A stretch of DNA of 64,000 nucleotides. It comes from JBBQYA01 sp031412335. Lineage in GTDB: Bacteria; Bacteroidota; Bacteroidia; Sphingobacteriales; Sphingobacteriaceae. The notes beneath the pieces were generated by a model that worked only from the letters and a program-made list of their open reading frames with translations, did no database searches and had not been told where the DNA came from. Of this stretch, positions 1 through 8,193 are shown one piece after another (position 1 is the stretch's first letter; every line of letters begins with the position of its first letter). The stretch lies in the NCBI GenBank assembly GCA_031412335.1, contig JANOCT010000001.1:1-64000 (forward strand), read 5' to 3'. Both the position numbers and the translations under genes were made by a program.

Positions 1-132
1 AAACCACAACTGAATTTCCAGAATAGTGACTCAGCACTTAATTAATCAAAAAATCTTTTCTATAAAATATGCCTTTTATGGGATGTCAATTTTTTAGGAA
101 TAACAAATAAATACACATATTGAAGAAGTTTC

Positions 133-505
133 TTAAAAGTCTGAATTTGTTATAATTACTTTGTAGTCACCTCTTTCAAAAGTCCAAGGATCGTTAGTTA
201 GGTAATTTCTTTTCGAACTTAATTGTCCTTTAGTAACTGTAAAAACATACAAATCTTTATTCACATCTTCAAAATAAGGGCCTTTAGAGCTTTCGATACC
301 GTGATCCGTCATATAGATGGTTTTTTTGACGTCTTTCTGTAATAAACAGATGGAATCTACATCAAACGTCTTGATATAAATAGAAATCGTGGTATCAGCC
401 GAATTTGTTACAGTATAGGAATAATTTGTAATTGTATTCACAAGAGGTCAAAAGAACAAATAAGAATAAAAATGAAATTATAATTTTATTGCTACTAGAT
501 GTCAA
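133..505 (-). pseudogene. Small lipoprotein, probably frameshifted
   Basis: Two overlapping minus-strand frames fit together as one small lipoprotein. The upstream frame gives a hydrophobic signal ending in LLTSC, a good lipobox, if translation starts at the TTG at 503-505. It runs off frame after about 20 further codons. The other frame, open from a GTG at 439-441, gives about 100 residues beginning NTITNYSYTVTNSADTT, the sort of beta-rich sequence expected just after the lipid-anchored cysteine. The frames overlap around 400-441, so a single indel there would join them. No function is recognised. Either the gene is broken, or the base call is wrong, or the downstream frame is a separate 102-residue protein using GTG. 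An exact TATTTTTG (-7 type) lies 19 bases upstream of the TTG. Confidence 0.5.
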
Positions 506-816
506 TTTCGGTAGTACATAACTCAAAAATATGCGCAAGTTTTCTAGTACTCCTCGTTTTGTTTGTGGTATTTTTTGCATTTTTCAAGAGATAAACGAAT
601 CCAAAAATATCATTCTTTATTTAATATAAACTAATAAAATAAGCAAAAGCGGAAATAATAATAGGTATTTCAATTTCCAAATTTGATTACCTGCAGTCAT
701 CATCTTTTGCCTATTATGTTGTTATGATAAAATTTAAAATAAATGATTGAATAGATTTTAAAACCTTCTTACATAAATCTACTTTTACCCAATAAGAAAA
801 ACAGAAAAAATTACCA
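506..816. other. Intergenic region without a recognised gene
   Basis: About 310 AT-rich bases lie between the lipoprotein remnant and the divergently read MBL nuclease gene. I see no convincing small ORF, RNA gene or terminator hairpin. It probably holds both divergent promoters. A TACTTTTA resembling a degenerate -7 element lies at about 780-787, upstream of the nuclease ATG at 817. Confidence 0.5.
524..531 (-). promoter_or_regulatory. Possible -7 promoter element
   Basis: The minus strand reads TATTTTTG, an exact match to the Bacteroidota -7 consensus TAnnTTTG. No clear TTTG -33 box is at the usual distance. It would give a leader of about 12 bases before the TTG at 505 of the frameshifted lipoprotein. 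Confidence 0.3.
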
Positions 817-2208
817 ATGAAATTAACAATATGGGGTGCAGCGCGGCAGGTAACGGGAAGTATGCACCTACTTGAATTACAAAATGGTTTCAAAATATTA
901 GTCGATTGCGGATTGAGTTATGAAAACGGAAAAGAAGGTCCAAGCGATTATTTTCCATTTAATTGTTCGGAAATTGATTTGGTTATTTTAACCCATGCCC
1001 ATGTTGACCATAGTGGTAATTTACCAACCTTGGTAAAAAATGGTTATCAAGGTCAAATTATTTGTACCCCTGCAACTGCTCAATTAACAGCTATACTTTT
1101 AAATGATACGGCAAATATTTTATTGAGTAAAATGAATACTAAACGTAAAAATGGAAGAAGACGCGAACGCAACAGGCCCCCTATTTATTTGCATAAACAT
1201 GTAATGGATGCGTTGGAACGTGTAGTTGATTGGCCAGCTGATAAAAATTTCAAAGTTGATGAACACCTCAGTTTCACATTTGTGCGAGCAGGCCATTTGT
1301 TAGGTGCAATTGCAGTAGTGTTTACTGTCGTTGAAAACGGAATTGAAAAAAAAATTGGTTTCACTGGAGATTTAGGAAGAAAAAATTATCCAACGTTGAA
1401 AGATCCTGTTCCACTTATTGATCTTGATTACTTAGTTTCTGAATCAACGTATGGTGGTAGATTTCATTCTAAAGAAAAAACAATTGAAGAGGTTTTAACT
1501 GAGGTTATCAACGAAACTTGTATAGATTCACCTGGACGATTAATCATTCCTGCATTTAGTATTGGTAGAACCCAAGCTTTAATTTTTTTGCTTGACAAAT
1601 TGCATAAGGAAGGTAAAATTGGGAATGTGCCTATTTACATTGATAGTCCAATGGCCATGCAAGCAACTTCTGTTTATCGTAGGTTTAGTTCAGAATTGTC
1701 GGACGATGCAGGATTGTTGTACAATGAAAAAGTAGCTATTTTTGATCAGCCTTATTTGAATTTTGTTGAAAATATGGCAGAAAGTAAAACGCTCAATAAA
1801 TATTCAGAACCAGCAGTTTTGGTTTCTTCTGCTGGAATGCTGGAAGGTGGTAGAATACAAGACCATTTGTATCACAACATTCAAAATTACTATTGCACCT
1901 TACTTTTTGTGGGTTATTGCGCCAGAGGAACCTTAGGTAGAAAATTGTTGGATGGAGCAAAAACTGTAAGAATTAATGATCGGGATTTACATGTTTTTGC
2001 AACCATAAAACGGACCGATCAATTAAGCGGACATGCAGATCATTCAGATTTAGTTGAATATTTATCGCATGCAAATAGTGAAAGATTGAAAAAAGTTTTT
2101 CTGGTTCACGGTGAAATGGATTCTATGGAGAATGTTCAGAACGATTTATTAGCAAATAAATTTGAGCAAGTAATATTACCCAAAGCTGGAGAAGTATTTG
2201 AATTATAA
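817..2208 (+). CDS. MBL-fold/beta-CASP RNA-processing-type nuclease
   Basis: A 463-residue metallo-beta-lactamase protein of the beta-CASP group (CPSF/YSH1-like, often annotated as an RNA-specificity MBL hydrolase). The metal-binding signature HAHVDH is at residues 60-65. Further metal ligands are probably H158 in the AGHLLGA stretch and D183 in FTGDLG. A beta-CASP insertion follows at roughly 220-380. The C-terminal RMMBL part has SGHADHSDL near residue 405 and VHGEMDSM near 432. The length fits the family. It should be a cytoplasmic, zinc-dependent RNA nuclease, but the substrate cannot be told from sequence. It is transcribed alone and followed by a strong terminator hairpin. Confidence 0.9.
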   Translation: MKLTIWGAARQVTGSMHLLELQNGFKILVDCGLSYENGKEGPSDYFPFNCSEIDLVILTHAHVDHSGNLPTLVKNGYQGQIICTPATAQLTAILLNDTANILLSKMNTKRKNGRRRERNRPPIYLHKHVMDALERVVDWPADKNFKVDEHLSFTFVRAGHLLGAIAVVFTVVENGIEKKIGFTGDLGRKNYPTLKDPVPLIDLDYLVSESTYGGRFHSKEKTIEEVLTEVINETCIDSPGRLIIPAFSIGRTQALIFLLDKLHKEGKIGNVPIYIDSPMAMQATSVYRRFSSELSDDAGLLYNEKVAIFDQPYLNFVENMAESKTLNKYSEPAVLVSSAGMLEGGRIQDHLYHNIQNYYCTLLFVGYCARGTLGRKLLDGAKTVRINDRDLHVFATIKRTDQLSGHADHSDLVEYLSHANSERLKKVFLVHGEMDSMENVQNDLLANKFEQVILPKAGEVFEL

Positions 2209-2229
2209 ATTGATATAAAACAAAAAAAA

Positions 2230-2255
2230 CCGCTGATCTCTCAGCGGTTTTTTTT
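2230..2255. terminator. Bidirectional rho-independent terminator
   Basis: A perfect 7-bp GC-rich stem, CCGCTGA/TCAGCGG with loop TCTC, is flanked by an A run on the left and a T run on the right. It can serve the MBL nuclease gene on plus and the DUF2383 gene on minus, which converge here. Confidence 0.9.
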
Positions 2256-2266
2256 CAAACAAATTT

Positions 2267-2734
2267 TTAATTTGATGCTCTAGCAGCATCTCTCAATGAT
2301 TTTATTTTATCGTGATCTTCGCGCAATGAAGCCTTTTGTTCTAAAACAAGCGATCTTATAGCTGAATTAGTGTTTAAATCTTCACTTTTCAAAACATCTT
2401 CATATTCTGCTTGTGCTGCATCTTCGCCATATTCACAAGTTTCGAGTATAGCTTTCTTATCATGACCCGCTAAAGATGCTTTTAAATCCATCCAAACGCG
2501 ATAAAATTTTCCAGCAGTTTTGGTTCCTTCAGCAGGTGTACCGCCTAGCGTTCTAACTTCTCCAGATAAAACTCCACCAAATTCTCTGCTTTTTCTTGCC
2601 ATTTCATAAAAAAGTGGTTTCAGTTCCGTGTCTTCTAACTCTTCCGAAGCTTTTTTGTAGCCCTCTACCCTGTCGTTATTAATTTCAATTAAATTATTAA
2701 GACCATTAATTACATTTTCATTTTTAGTTTCCAT
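2267..2734 (-). CDS. DUF2383 (PA2169-type) four-helix-bundle protein
   Basis: A 155-residue protein starting METKNENVI, with the start placed at 2734 because the 15 codons before it (an in-frame extension to 2779) do not resemble the family. It is rich in long amphipathic helices with Glu/Lys and has the ferritin-like layout of the PA2169/DUF2383 family: helix pairs around residues 5-35, 38-70, 80-105 and 120-150. The family is linked to stress and stationary phase, but no biochemical role is settled. It is divergent from the topoisomerase IB gene, with an inverted repeat (2791-2810) upstream that might be an operator. Confidence 0.85.
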   Translation of the reverse strand: METKNENVINGLNNLIEINNDRVEGYKKASEELEDTELKPLFYEMARKSREFGGVLSGEVRTLGGTPAEGTKTAGKFYRVWMDLKASLAGHDKKAILETCEYGEDAAQAEYEDVLKSEDLNTNSAIRSLVLEQKASLREDHDKIKSLRDAARASN

Positions 2735-2790
2735 TATTTCTAATATTAATTTAAAATTATAATGAAAGAAGTGTACCAATCTATTATAGT

Positions 2791-2810
2791 GTGAAAAAAT
2801 TAGTTTTCAC
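2791..2810. repeat. Inverted repeat in divergent promoter region
   Basis: GTGAAAA and TTTTCAC are perfect 7-base arms around a 6-base spacer. The repeat lies 57-76 bases upstream of the DUF2383 start and about 190 bases upstream of the topoisomerase IB start. It could be a regulator site. It has no T tract, so a terminator role is unlikely. Confidence 0.35.
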
Positions 2811-2999
2811 AGCATAACCATTGGAAAAAACTTCTCTTAGGGGAAATTTGTAACCATTTTCATTTTTGGCATAATGACTCATAATGGTAATAAAAAATTG
2901 AAAATGCTTTTATTGTTGCGCGTAATGCTATTTTTTAAAAGTTTGAATAAAACCTGAAAATATCAAGCCCGATTTTTGTTTTGATTTCAAAAAGCATAA

Positions 3000-4061
3000 A
3001 TGACAGATACCGAGCAATTATTATCCAGTGTAAATCTGGTTTATCTTAACGATTCTGAAAAAGGAATTCAAAGAATTAAAAAAGGTAAAAAATTTGAATA
3101 CAGATCAGAAAAAGGAATAATTAAGGATGAAAATACCTTAATCAGGATTAAGCAATTAGCTATTCCGCCAGCCTGGAATCAAGTTTGGATTTCGGAAAAA
3201 GACAATGCTCATTTACAATGTACCGGAATAGATGCAGCTGGTAGAAAACAATATCGATATCATTCAAATTGGGTAAACAAAAGGAATGAAACCAAATATT
3301 ATCGGCTTCTTGAATTCGGAAAGGTTTTGCCAGATTTCAGGAAAAAATTAGCTAGAGATCTTAGAAGAAAAGAATTGGATGAACGCAAGGTTTTAGCAAT
3401 TTCCATCTATACGATGCAAAAAACCTTAATACGTATTGGCAATGAAAGCTATAAAAAATTATACAAGACCTTTGGCCTTAGCACTATGGAAGATAGGCAT
3501 GTAAAAATATCTGACCAGAAAATTCAACTTTCTTTTGTTGGTAAAAAAGGTATAAAGCATACCATTATTTTAAAAGATCGTGTTTTAGCTGATTTGGTTA
3601 CTAAATGTAAAGAGATTCCTGGGCAAGAGCTTTTTCAATATTATACAATAGATGGTCATCATAAATCAATCAATTCGGGAATGATGAATAATTACATTAA
3701 GGAAATTACTAATTGTGACTTCACGGCAAAAGATTTTAGAACTTGGTCTGGTACTTTGGAAACTTTACGATTCTTAGCAGCGAATGAATTTCCAGAAAGT
3801 CTGACTGCCCGAAAAAAAATTATTAATTCTGCCTTAGATGTGGTTTCAAAGCGACTTGGAAATACAAGAACTGTTTGTAGAAAATCATATGTTTTTCCGC
3901 CATTATTAGATGCATACGAAAATGGGCAGCTAAATAAATCTTTTAGTAAAATGAAAAAAGATATTAAATCAACTAAAAGTGTTTTGAATGTTGATGAGAA
4001 GGTTTTACTCGCATTTTTAAAAAATCACCAAAAACAAACAGTAGCAAATTCGAAGAAGTAA
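3000..4061 (+). CDS. DNA topoisomerase IB (poxvirus/bacterial type)
   Basis: A 353-residue type IB topoisomerase that relaxes supercoils by a 3'-phosphotyrosine intermediate. The N-terminal DNA-clamping domain spans about residues 15-90. The catalytic domain follows, with R145 in IRIGNE, a probable lysine near K182, R247 in DFRTW, the LGNT segment near 286-289 and the catalytic Tyr297 in CRKSYVFP. Asn at the position where poxvirus enzymes have His is common in bacterial members, to my recollection. A Lys-rich tail follows residue 310. All active-site positions look intact. Its stop is one base from the stop of the convergent START-like gene. TopA, the type IA enzyme, is also in this window. 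Confidence 0.92.
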   Translation: MTDTEQLLSSVNLVYLNDSEKGIQRIKKGKKFEYRSEKGIIKDENTLIRIKQLAIPPAWNQVWISEKDNAHLQCTGIDAAGRKQYRYHSNWVNKRNETKYYRLLEFGKVLPDFRKKLARDLRRKELDERKVLAISIYTMQKTLIRIGNESYKKLYKTFGLSTMEDRHVKISDQKIQLSFVGKKGIKHTIILKDRVLADLVTKCKEIPGQELFQYYTIDGHHKSINSGMMNNYIKEITNCDFTAKDFRTWSGTLETLRFLAANEFPESLTARKKIINSALDVVSKRLGNTRTVCRKSYVFPPLLDAYENGQLNKSFSKMKKDIKSTKSVLNVDEKVLLAFLKNHQKQTVANSKK

Positions 4062-4062
4062 A

Positions 4063-4446
4063 TTAATCTTCATCAAAAAAAGCTGCTAAACTTCCAAAAT
4101 AAGCATCATCCCAACCATCTGTTATTGCTTCAAAATCTTCATCCGGAATATTGGTATGGTGGAGTTCGACACTAGTATTCGCCTTATCAGCATGCAGAAT
4201 GATGGTTACTAATGATTTCTCTTCTTGTTCACCAAAATACCATTCCTGCTCAATTCTTTTATCCGGCACAAAACCTAAATTTCTACCACTTATATCACCA
4301 TCCCACAAAGAAAATTCAGTATCAGCAATCGCTTCCATTACCGCCTCTGCACCAGACCAAAGCGATATACTAAACGCATTTGTTAGTGCGATGTATACTT
4401 CTTCTGGTGTTCCGTTTATTTTATAATATTTTTTAAAGTTTTTCAT
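4063..4446 (-). CDS. START-like / SRPBCC-fold protein
   Basis: A 127-residue acidic protein with the layout of small AHA1/SRPBCC domains: an N-terminal strand (KNFKKYYKINGTPEEVYIALTNAF, given in part), a central GDISGRNLGF hairpin, a basic strand with EQEWYF and a C-terminal helix with TDGWDDAYFGSL. The fold binds hydrophobic ligands or acts on Hsp90-like partners, but no specific role can be assigned. It converges with the topoisomerase IB gene with one base between the stop codons. About 280 bases without an evident gene separate it from the next gene. Confidence 0.8.
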   Translation of the reverse strand: MKNFKKYYKINGTPEEVYIALTNAFSISLWSGAEAVMEAIADTEFSLWDGDISGRNLGFVPDKRIEQEWYFGEQEEKSLVTIILHADKANTSVELHHTNIPDEDFEAITDGWDDAYFGSLAAFFDED

Positions 4447-4679
4447 TTGGTCGATAATTGATTTTCAGGCATTTCAAATTAAAATTATTTAAAATGTTTC
4501 TTTATAATCTGCAAAGTAAAAACAAAAAACTGATAATTTTCAAGCGGTTGTAAGTCTATTGGTTTTAAAAATTGCAAAATGAAAATTCAGCTTTTTTAAT
4601 GATAATAAATAACGAATGCTAAAATTTTATTCGGAAATCATTAGCAATAACCTAGTTAAAAAAAACATTAGAATAACTA

Positions 4680-4712
4680 TTTGAAACTTTAAAATCAAAT
4701 AGTATATCTTTA
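4680..4712 (+). promoter_or_regulatory. Probable Bacteroidota-type promoter
   Basis: TTTG at 4680-4683, a 21-base spacer and TATCTTTA at 4705-4712, one base off TAnnTTTG. The expected start of transcription is near 4719, about 11 bases before the ATG of the downstream membrane protein gene. Confidence 0.4.
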
Positions 4713-4729
4713 GGTATAAAAATACAACC

Positions 4730-5692
4730 ATGGATTTATCAGGACTTAGCGAACTGGGAAAAGTGGCAGGGATAGCAGGCATTGCAATTGGAAGCCTCGT
4801 TTTAATTTTCAGAAGCATTATTCATAAAAATTTTATGAGTAAAATGACAGTTGAACATAGTTATAGTATCACCAAAAGTATTGTAATGATTGCTGGAATA
4901 GTGGCTGTGTTAGGTATGGTTTCGTATGTTTTCATGAAAACCTATAGTAAAGATGGTTTGAAAAAAGTAATTGTAAAAGGCCATGCAACTAACAAAGAGG
5001 GCAATGGAATTCAAAATCTAAAAGTGAGATTAATAATAAATGAAAAGCAGGAATTAATAAATACAGATAGTGAAGGAATTTTTATGACTGAAATTTCGGG
5101 TGTTGGAAAAGCTATTGGCAGTTTATCCATTCAAGGAGAAGGCTTTACTTCTTTTACAAGAAATATCAATATTGATTTTGAGAAAGGCGAAAATGATCTA
5201 GGTAAAATGATTGTAGCTGAAAATGACAAAGATGCAGAGAAGCCAATGGTAAACAAGTTGGCGCAAATAGATCCAAATACAGATATTCCAGTTGATAATA
5301 GTTCAGAAGAGGTTTTCAATCAAAATTCATATATTACTATTGTTAGTTCTGATTATGAAACACTACTCAATCAATATGGAGCATCGGCTATGGTTCAGCT
5401 AACGGTTGACGGTCAAACATTTACACTAAATGGGCCTGATTTGAATATTCCTTTTACAGAAACTGGAAAAGTGAACTACTCTATAAATGGATATTTAACA
5501 TTTGGAGGTAATAGAACTTGCGATAACCAAACTAGTGGAAAACTAACCATGAAATCAGGAGCAAAGTATTATTTATTTGAAGATCTAAACCGATCACAAT
5601 ATAATTCATGCCAATGGTATTTATTTTCGGAGCAACAATATGCCGATCAAAAAAACCAATTAATGCAAATGCTTCAAAATCAATTCAGGTAA
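4730..5692 (+). CDS. Membrane-anchored protein with Ig-like/carboxypeptidase-regulatory-like domain, unknown function
   Basis: A 320-residue protein I do not recognise. It has two likely transmembrane helices at about residues 10-28 and 47-68. Then comes a domain at about 74-160 that looks like a carboxypeptidase-regulatory or Ig-type beta sandwich: KVIVKGHATNKEGNGIQNLKV, a TDSEGIFM turn, and LSIQGEGFTSF. An acidic linker follows near 160-195. The C-terminal part (about 200-310) is beta-rich, with two cysteines (CDNQTSG and NSCQWYLF) that could pair. With two helices the soluble part could face either side; the cysteine pair favours the periplasm. It is a single-gene unit with its own probable promoter. 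Confidence 0.75.
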   Translation: MDLSGLSELGKVAGIAGIAIGSLVLIFRSIIHKNFMSKMTVEHSYSITKSIVMIAGIVAVLGMVSYVFMKTYSKDGLKKVIVKGHATNKEGNGIQNLKVRLIINEKQELINTDSEGIFMTEISGVGKAIGSLSIQGEGFTSFTRNINIDFEKGENDLGKMIVAENDKDAEKPMVNKLAQIDPNTDIPVDNSSEEVFNQNSYITIVSSDYETLLNQYGASAMVQLTVDGQTFTLNGPDLNIPFTETGKVNYSINGYLTFGGNRTCDNQTSGKLTMKSGAKYYLFEDLNRSQYNSCQWYLFSEQQYADQKNQLMQMLQNQFR

Positions 5693-5786
5693 CAATTTAA
5701 AAGTTTAGCAATAAATCTTACTAATTGAAATAATCTCTTTTTTGAAGATTTGAAATCATTTCAGGCTCTTTTTTTGTTGAAGTATG

Positions 5787-5810
5787 TTTGAGTTTTTAGA
5801 TAAACTCAAA
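5787..5810. repeat. Inverted repeat upstream of the SDR gene
   Basis: Perfect 9-base arms, TTTGAGTTT and AAACTCAAA, with a 6-base loop (TTAGAT). It lies about 35 bases before the SDR start and about 95 bases after the preceding stop. It may be a weak terminator or an operator; there is no clean T tract after it. Confidence 0.4.
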
Positions 5811-5843
5811 TAGAAAAATTATAAATAATAACACATAAATAAC

Positions 5844-6548
5844 ATGATAAAAACAGCAATAGTAACAGGTGGAACTAAAGGAATAGGTTTTGGAGTAGCA
5901 GAAGCATTAATTAAAGAAGGAATACAAGTTGCGATTTCAGGACGCGATAAAAAAACGATTGATGAAGCAACTCGAAAACTAAATGAAATAAAAAGTGGAA
6001 TGGCACTTGGAATAGTTGCCGATGTGCGAAGTATGGATTCTCAAATTGCAATGGTTCAAGAAGTTATAAATAAATTTGGAGGAGTAAATTATTTTATTGC
6101 TAATGCTGGTGTTGGGCATTTTGCCACTATTCAAGATATGACAGATGAGCAATGGCACGAAACAATTAACACCAATTTAACCGGAGTATTCTATGGAATA
6201 AAAGCAGTGCACTCAGCATTGAAAAAATCAGAAGGTTATTTTATTACTATATCCAGTTTGGCTGGTACAAATTTCTTTGCTCAAGGTGCTGCTTACAATG
6301 CTAGTAAGTTTGGGTTAGTGGGATTTTCGCAAGCTATAATGCTCGATTTGAGAAAAGACAAAATAAATGTAACTACCATAATGCCTGGTTCGGTTGCTAC
6401 TAATTTCAATAATCACGAAGTAAATGATGCTGATTCTTGGAAAATACAACCAGAAGATATTGGCCGTTTAGTGGTTGACTTAATTAAAATGCCATCAAGA
6501 ACTTTACCCAGCAAAATCGAAGTTCGACCATCGCAACCTCAATCTTAA
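5844..6548 (+). CDS. SDR-family NAD(P)-dependent oxidoreductase
   Basis: A 234-residue classical short-chain dehydrogenase/reductase. The cofactor-binding TGGTKGIG is at residues 8-15, NAG at 87-89, and the catalytic triad is S138, Y151 and K155 in the YNASK motif. PG near 180 follows the active site as in the family. The substrate cannot be inferred. Length fits a minimal SDR. The gene is monocistronic and ends in a strong hairpin terminator at 6571-6600. Confidence 0.9.
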   Translation: MIKTAIVTGGTKGIGFGVAEALIKEGIQVAISGRDKKTIDEATRKLNEIKSGMALGIVADVRSMDSQIAMVQEVINKFGGVNYFIANAGVGHFATIQDMTDEQWHETINTNLTGVFYGIKAVHSALKKSEGYFITISSLAGTNFFAQGAAYNASKFGLVGFSQAIMLDLRKDKINVTTIMPGSVATNFNNHEVNDADSWKIQPEDIGRLVVDLIKMPSRTLPSKIEVRPSQPQS

Positions 6549-6570
6549 CCATAAAACTTAGTGATAAAAA

Positions 6571-6600
6571 AAATGCCTTTAATTTTGAAGGCATTTTTTT
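6571..6600. terminator. Rho-independent terminator
   Basis: Perfect arms AAATGCCTT (6571-6579) and AAGGCATTT (6588-6596), an 8-base loop and a T run. It serves the SDR gene on plus. The A run on its left makes it usable also for the convergent lipoprotein gene on minus. Confidence 0.9.
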
Positions 6601-6639
6601 TAGGTAAGAAATTTGATTTGTTTTAAATACTATTCTAAT

Positions 6640-7056
6640 TTATTTTACAACGACCGGATAGCTTATTCTTGCTTCTTCTCCACCAATATCTCGAATAATA
6701 AACGTATAAACTTGGTTGCCTTTTACATTTCCAACTTTTATAAAACGATCGAATTTATACTTTTTCTTATCCGCATCTTTAATCTGAACTCCGATTATGT
6801 CACCATTTAGCCCACCATTGGTTGAAGATAAATTAACCTTAAACTTCTCCAAATCTCTGTAGTAAGTTATATTTGCATAACTAATTACCGAAAACCTGAT
6901 CGAATCATTTACATTGACAGTATCGGTGTTTGAAGTAGGTAAAAGGAGTTGTATATCTATTAAATTTTGTTCTCTGTTAGTCAAATCTTTTTTACAAGAT
7001 GAAACAGTTATTAAAGCAATAAATGAAATAGAAAGTAGTAAGTTTTTAGATAGCAT
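6640..7056 (-). CDS. Small lipoprotein, paralogue of the N-terminal half of its neighbour
   Basis: Start placed at 7056 (MLSKNLL), which gives a 138-residue protein with a lipoprotein signal ending VSSC. The remainder is a single Ig-like beta domain. It aligns by eye with residues of roughly 55-140 of the adjacent 306-residue lipoprotein: NITYYRDLEKFKV against NIVSNSDLQSFTV, then a KKKYKFDRFIKVGN segment against QKTYGYTKSLEVGG, and YTFIIRDIGGEEARISYPV against FTFSVTDKKGETATLAYTV. It lacks the second domain of the neighbour. It is read in the same direction and is separated by a terminator, so it may be expressed separately. Function unknown; probably exposed at the outer membrane. Confidence 0.8.
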   Translation of the reverse strand: MLSKNLLLSISFIALITVSSCKKDLTNREQNLIDIQLLLPTSNTDTVNVNDSIRFSVISYANITYYRDLEKFKVNLSSTNGGLNGDIIGVQIKDADKKKYKFDRFIKVGNVKGNQVYTFIIRDIGGEEARISYPVVVK

Positions 7057-7108
7057 AGAGATGTAGTTAATTGTGGTATGAAAATACACTTAAATTTTAC
7101 AAAAAAAA

Positions 7109-7135
7109 CCCTCACAAATTTGTGAGGGTTTTTTT
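7109..7135. terminator. Rho-independent terminator
   Basis: A perfect 20-base palindrome, CCCTCACAAA followed by TTTGTGAGGG, flanked by A and T runs. On minus it lies directly after the stop of the 306-residue lipoprotein gene and separates it from the smaller paralogue. Confidence 0.9.
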
Positions 7136-7149
7136 ATAAACAAAATTAA

Positions 7150-8070
7150 TTATTGCTGAATTTTTACATCAAAAGTAATTGTTGATTCTGTTGAACTAGT
7201 TCCAGTTAAAGCGGTTACTCTAAAAATTCCATTTTTAGAAGCTCTTCCTGTTGAAGCTGCAGTTTTAAATGCGTAAGCTTTTCCAACAGCAAGTTGTTTT
7301 GCATCACTTGCAACAGCACCTTGAACTAATTTAGTGATTTCTGTGTCAACACCAATTGCATCAAATGCATCAGCTGATAAAGTAATTTCTTTAAAAGCAG
7401 TAGCATTTCTAACTGAGTAAGTTTGCAATCCAGTTGAAGCATTATTGTAAACAGAACCAGCATCAGAATTACTAGGTGCAGCTAAAGTAGCACCGTTTGA
7501 AGCACCATAATAAAATAAAATATCAACGCTTGTTTGTGCAGCTTTTGCAGCAGCTTGAGTTAATCTAACATTATTAATAGCATCATAAAAACTAGGTATT
7601 ACACTTAAATCATCTCCTAGCAAAGTTGCTTGGTAATTATTAATTGCTCCACCAACAGTAACAGTATACGCTAAGGTTGCAGTTTCTCCTTTTTTATCAG
7701 TAACCGAGAAAGTAAAGATTACATCACCTAAAGCTCCACCTACTTCTAAACTTTTAGTGTAGCCATAAGTCTTCTGACTTGCATTTGGAATAGTAACAGT
7801 TTCTAGTGCTGTAGTAGAACCGTCCACATTTTTTCTTGAAACTGTAAATGATTGCAAATCTGAATTAGAGACTATATTTGATTCTGCTAAAACATTAAAT
7901 GCAATTGTTCCATTAGCTACTGCACTAGCTGAACTAGTTGATGGAGCAGAAATAGTTAGTTGTGGTTGACTTGCTCCAGGAATAATAGGGTCGTCTTCAC
8001 TGCAACCTGCCATTACCATTGCTGTAGTTAAACTAATAAATAGGAAAGATAATACTTTGTTAATTTTCAT
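7150..8070 (-). CDS. Surface-type lipoprotein with Ig-like domain, unknown function
   Basis: A 306-residue protein with a lipoprotein signal peptide whose lipobox is MAGC at residues 20-23, followed by SEDDP, the acidic start typical of surface-exposed Bacteroidota lipoproteins. An Ala/Ser/Thr-rich linker at about 30-50 precedes an Ig-like beta domain (about 52-140). A second domain (about 145-300) has repeated LSVIPSFYDAINN-like and TAFKEITLSADAFDAI-like stretches. No enzyme motif is seen. The smaller downstream lipoprotein is a paralogue of the first domain. A consensus promoter at 8141-8172 leaves a leader of about 65 bases. It is probably well expressed; the role is unknown. Confidence 0.85.
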   Translation of the reverse strand: MKINKVLSFLFISLTTAMVMAGCSEDDPIIPGASQPQLTISAPSTSSASAVANGTIAFNVLAESNIVSNSDLQSFTVSRKNVDGSTTALETVTIPNASQKTYGYTKSLEVGGALGDVIFTFSVTDKKGETATLAYTVTVGGAINNYQATLLGDDLSVIPSFYDAINNVRLTQAAAKAAQTSVDILFYYGASNGATLAAPSNSDAGSVYNNASTGLQTYSVRNATAFKEITLSADAFDAIGVDTEITKLVQGAVASDAKQLAVGKAYAFKTAASTGRASKNGIFRVTALTGTSSTESTITFDVKIQQ

Positions 8071-8140
8071 GTTTGTTGTTTTTAAATTTTTTTAATTTCA
8101 AATTGGCTAAACAATTATCCTGCCGTTTTACAGAACTGCG

Positions 8141-8172
8141 CAAAGGTATAGTTTTTCTATTATTCAAACAAA
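8141..8172 (-). promoter_or_regulatory. Consensus Bacteroidota promoter for lipoprotein gene
   Basis: On minus, TTTG (8172-8169), 20 bases, then TACCTTTG (8148-8141), an exact TAnnTTTG. A second TTTG four bases nearer also fits. Transcription should start near 8134, giving a leader of about 65 bases before the ATG at 8070. Confidence 0.65.
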
Positions 8173-8193
8173 GATGAAATTATCAACACTTGC

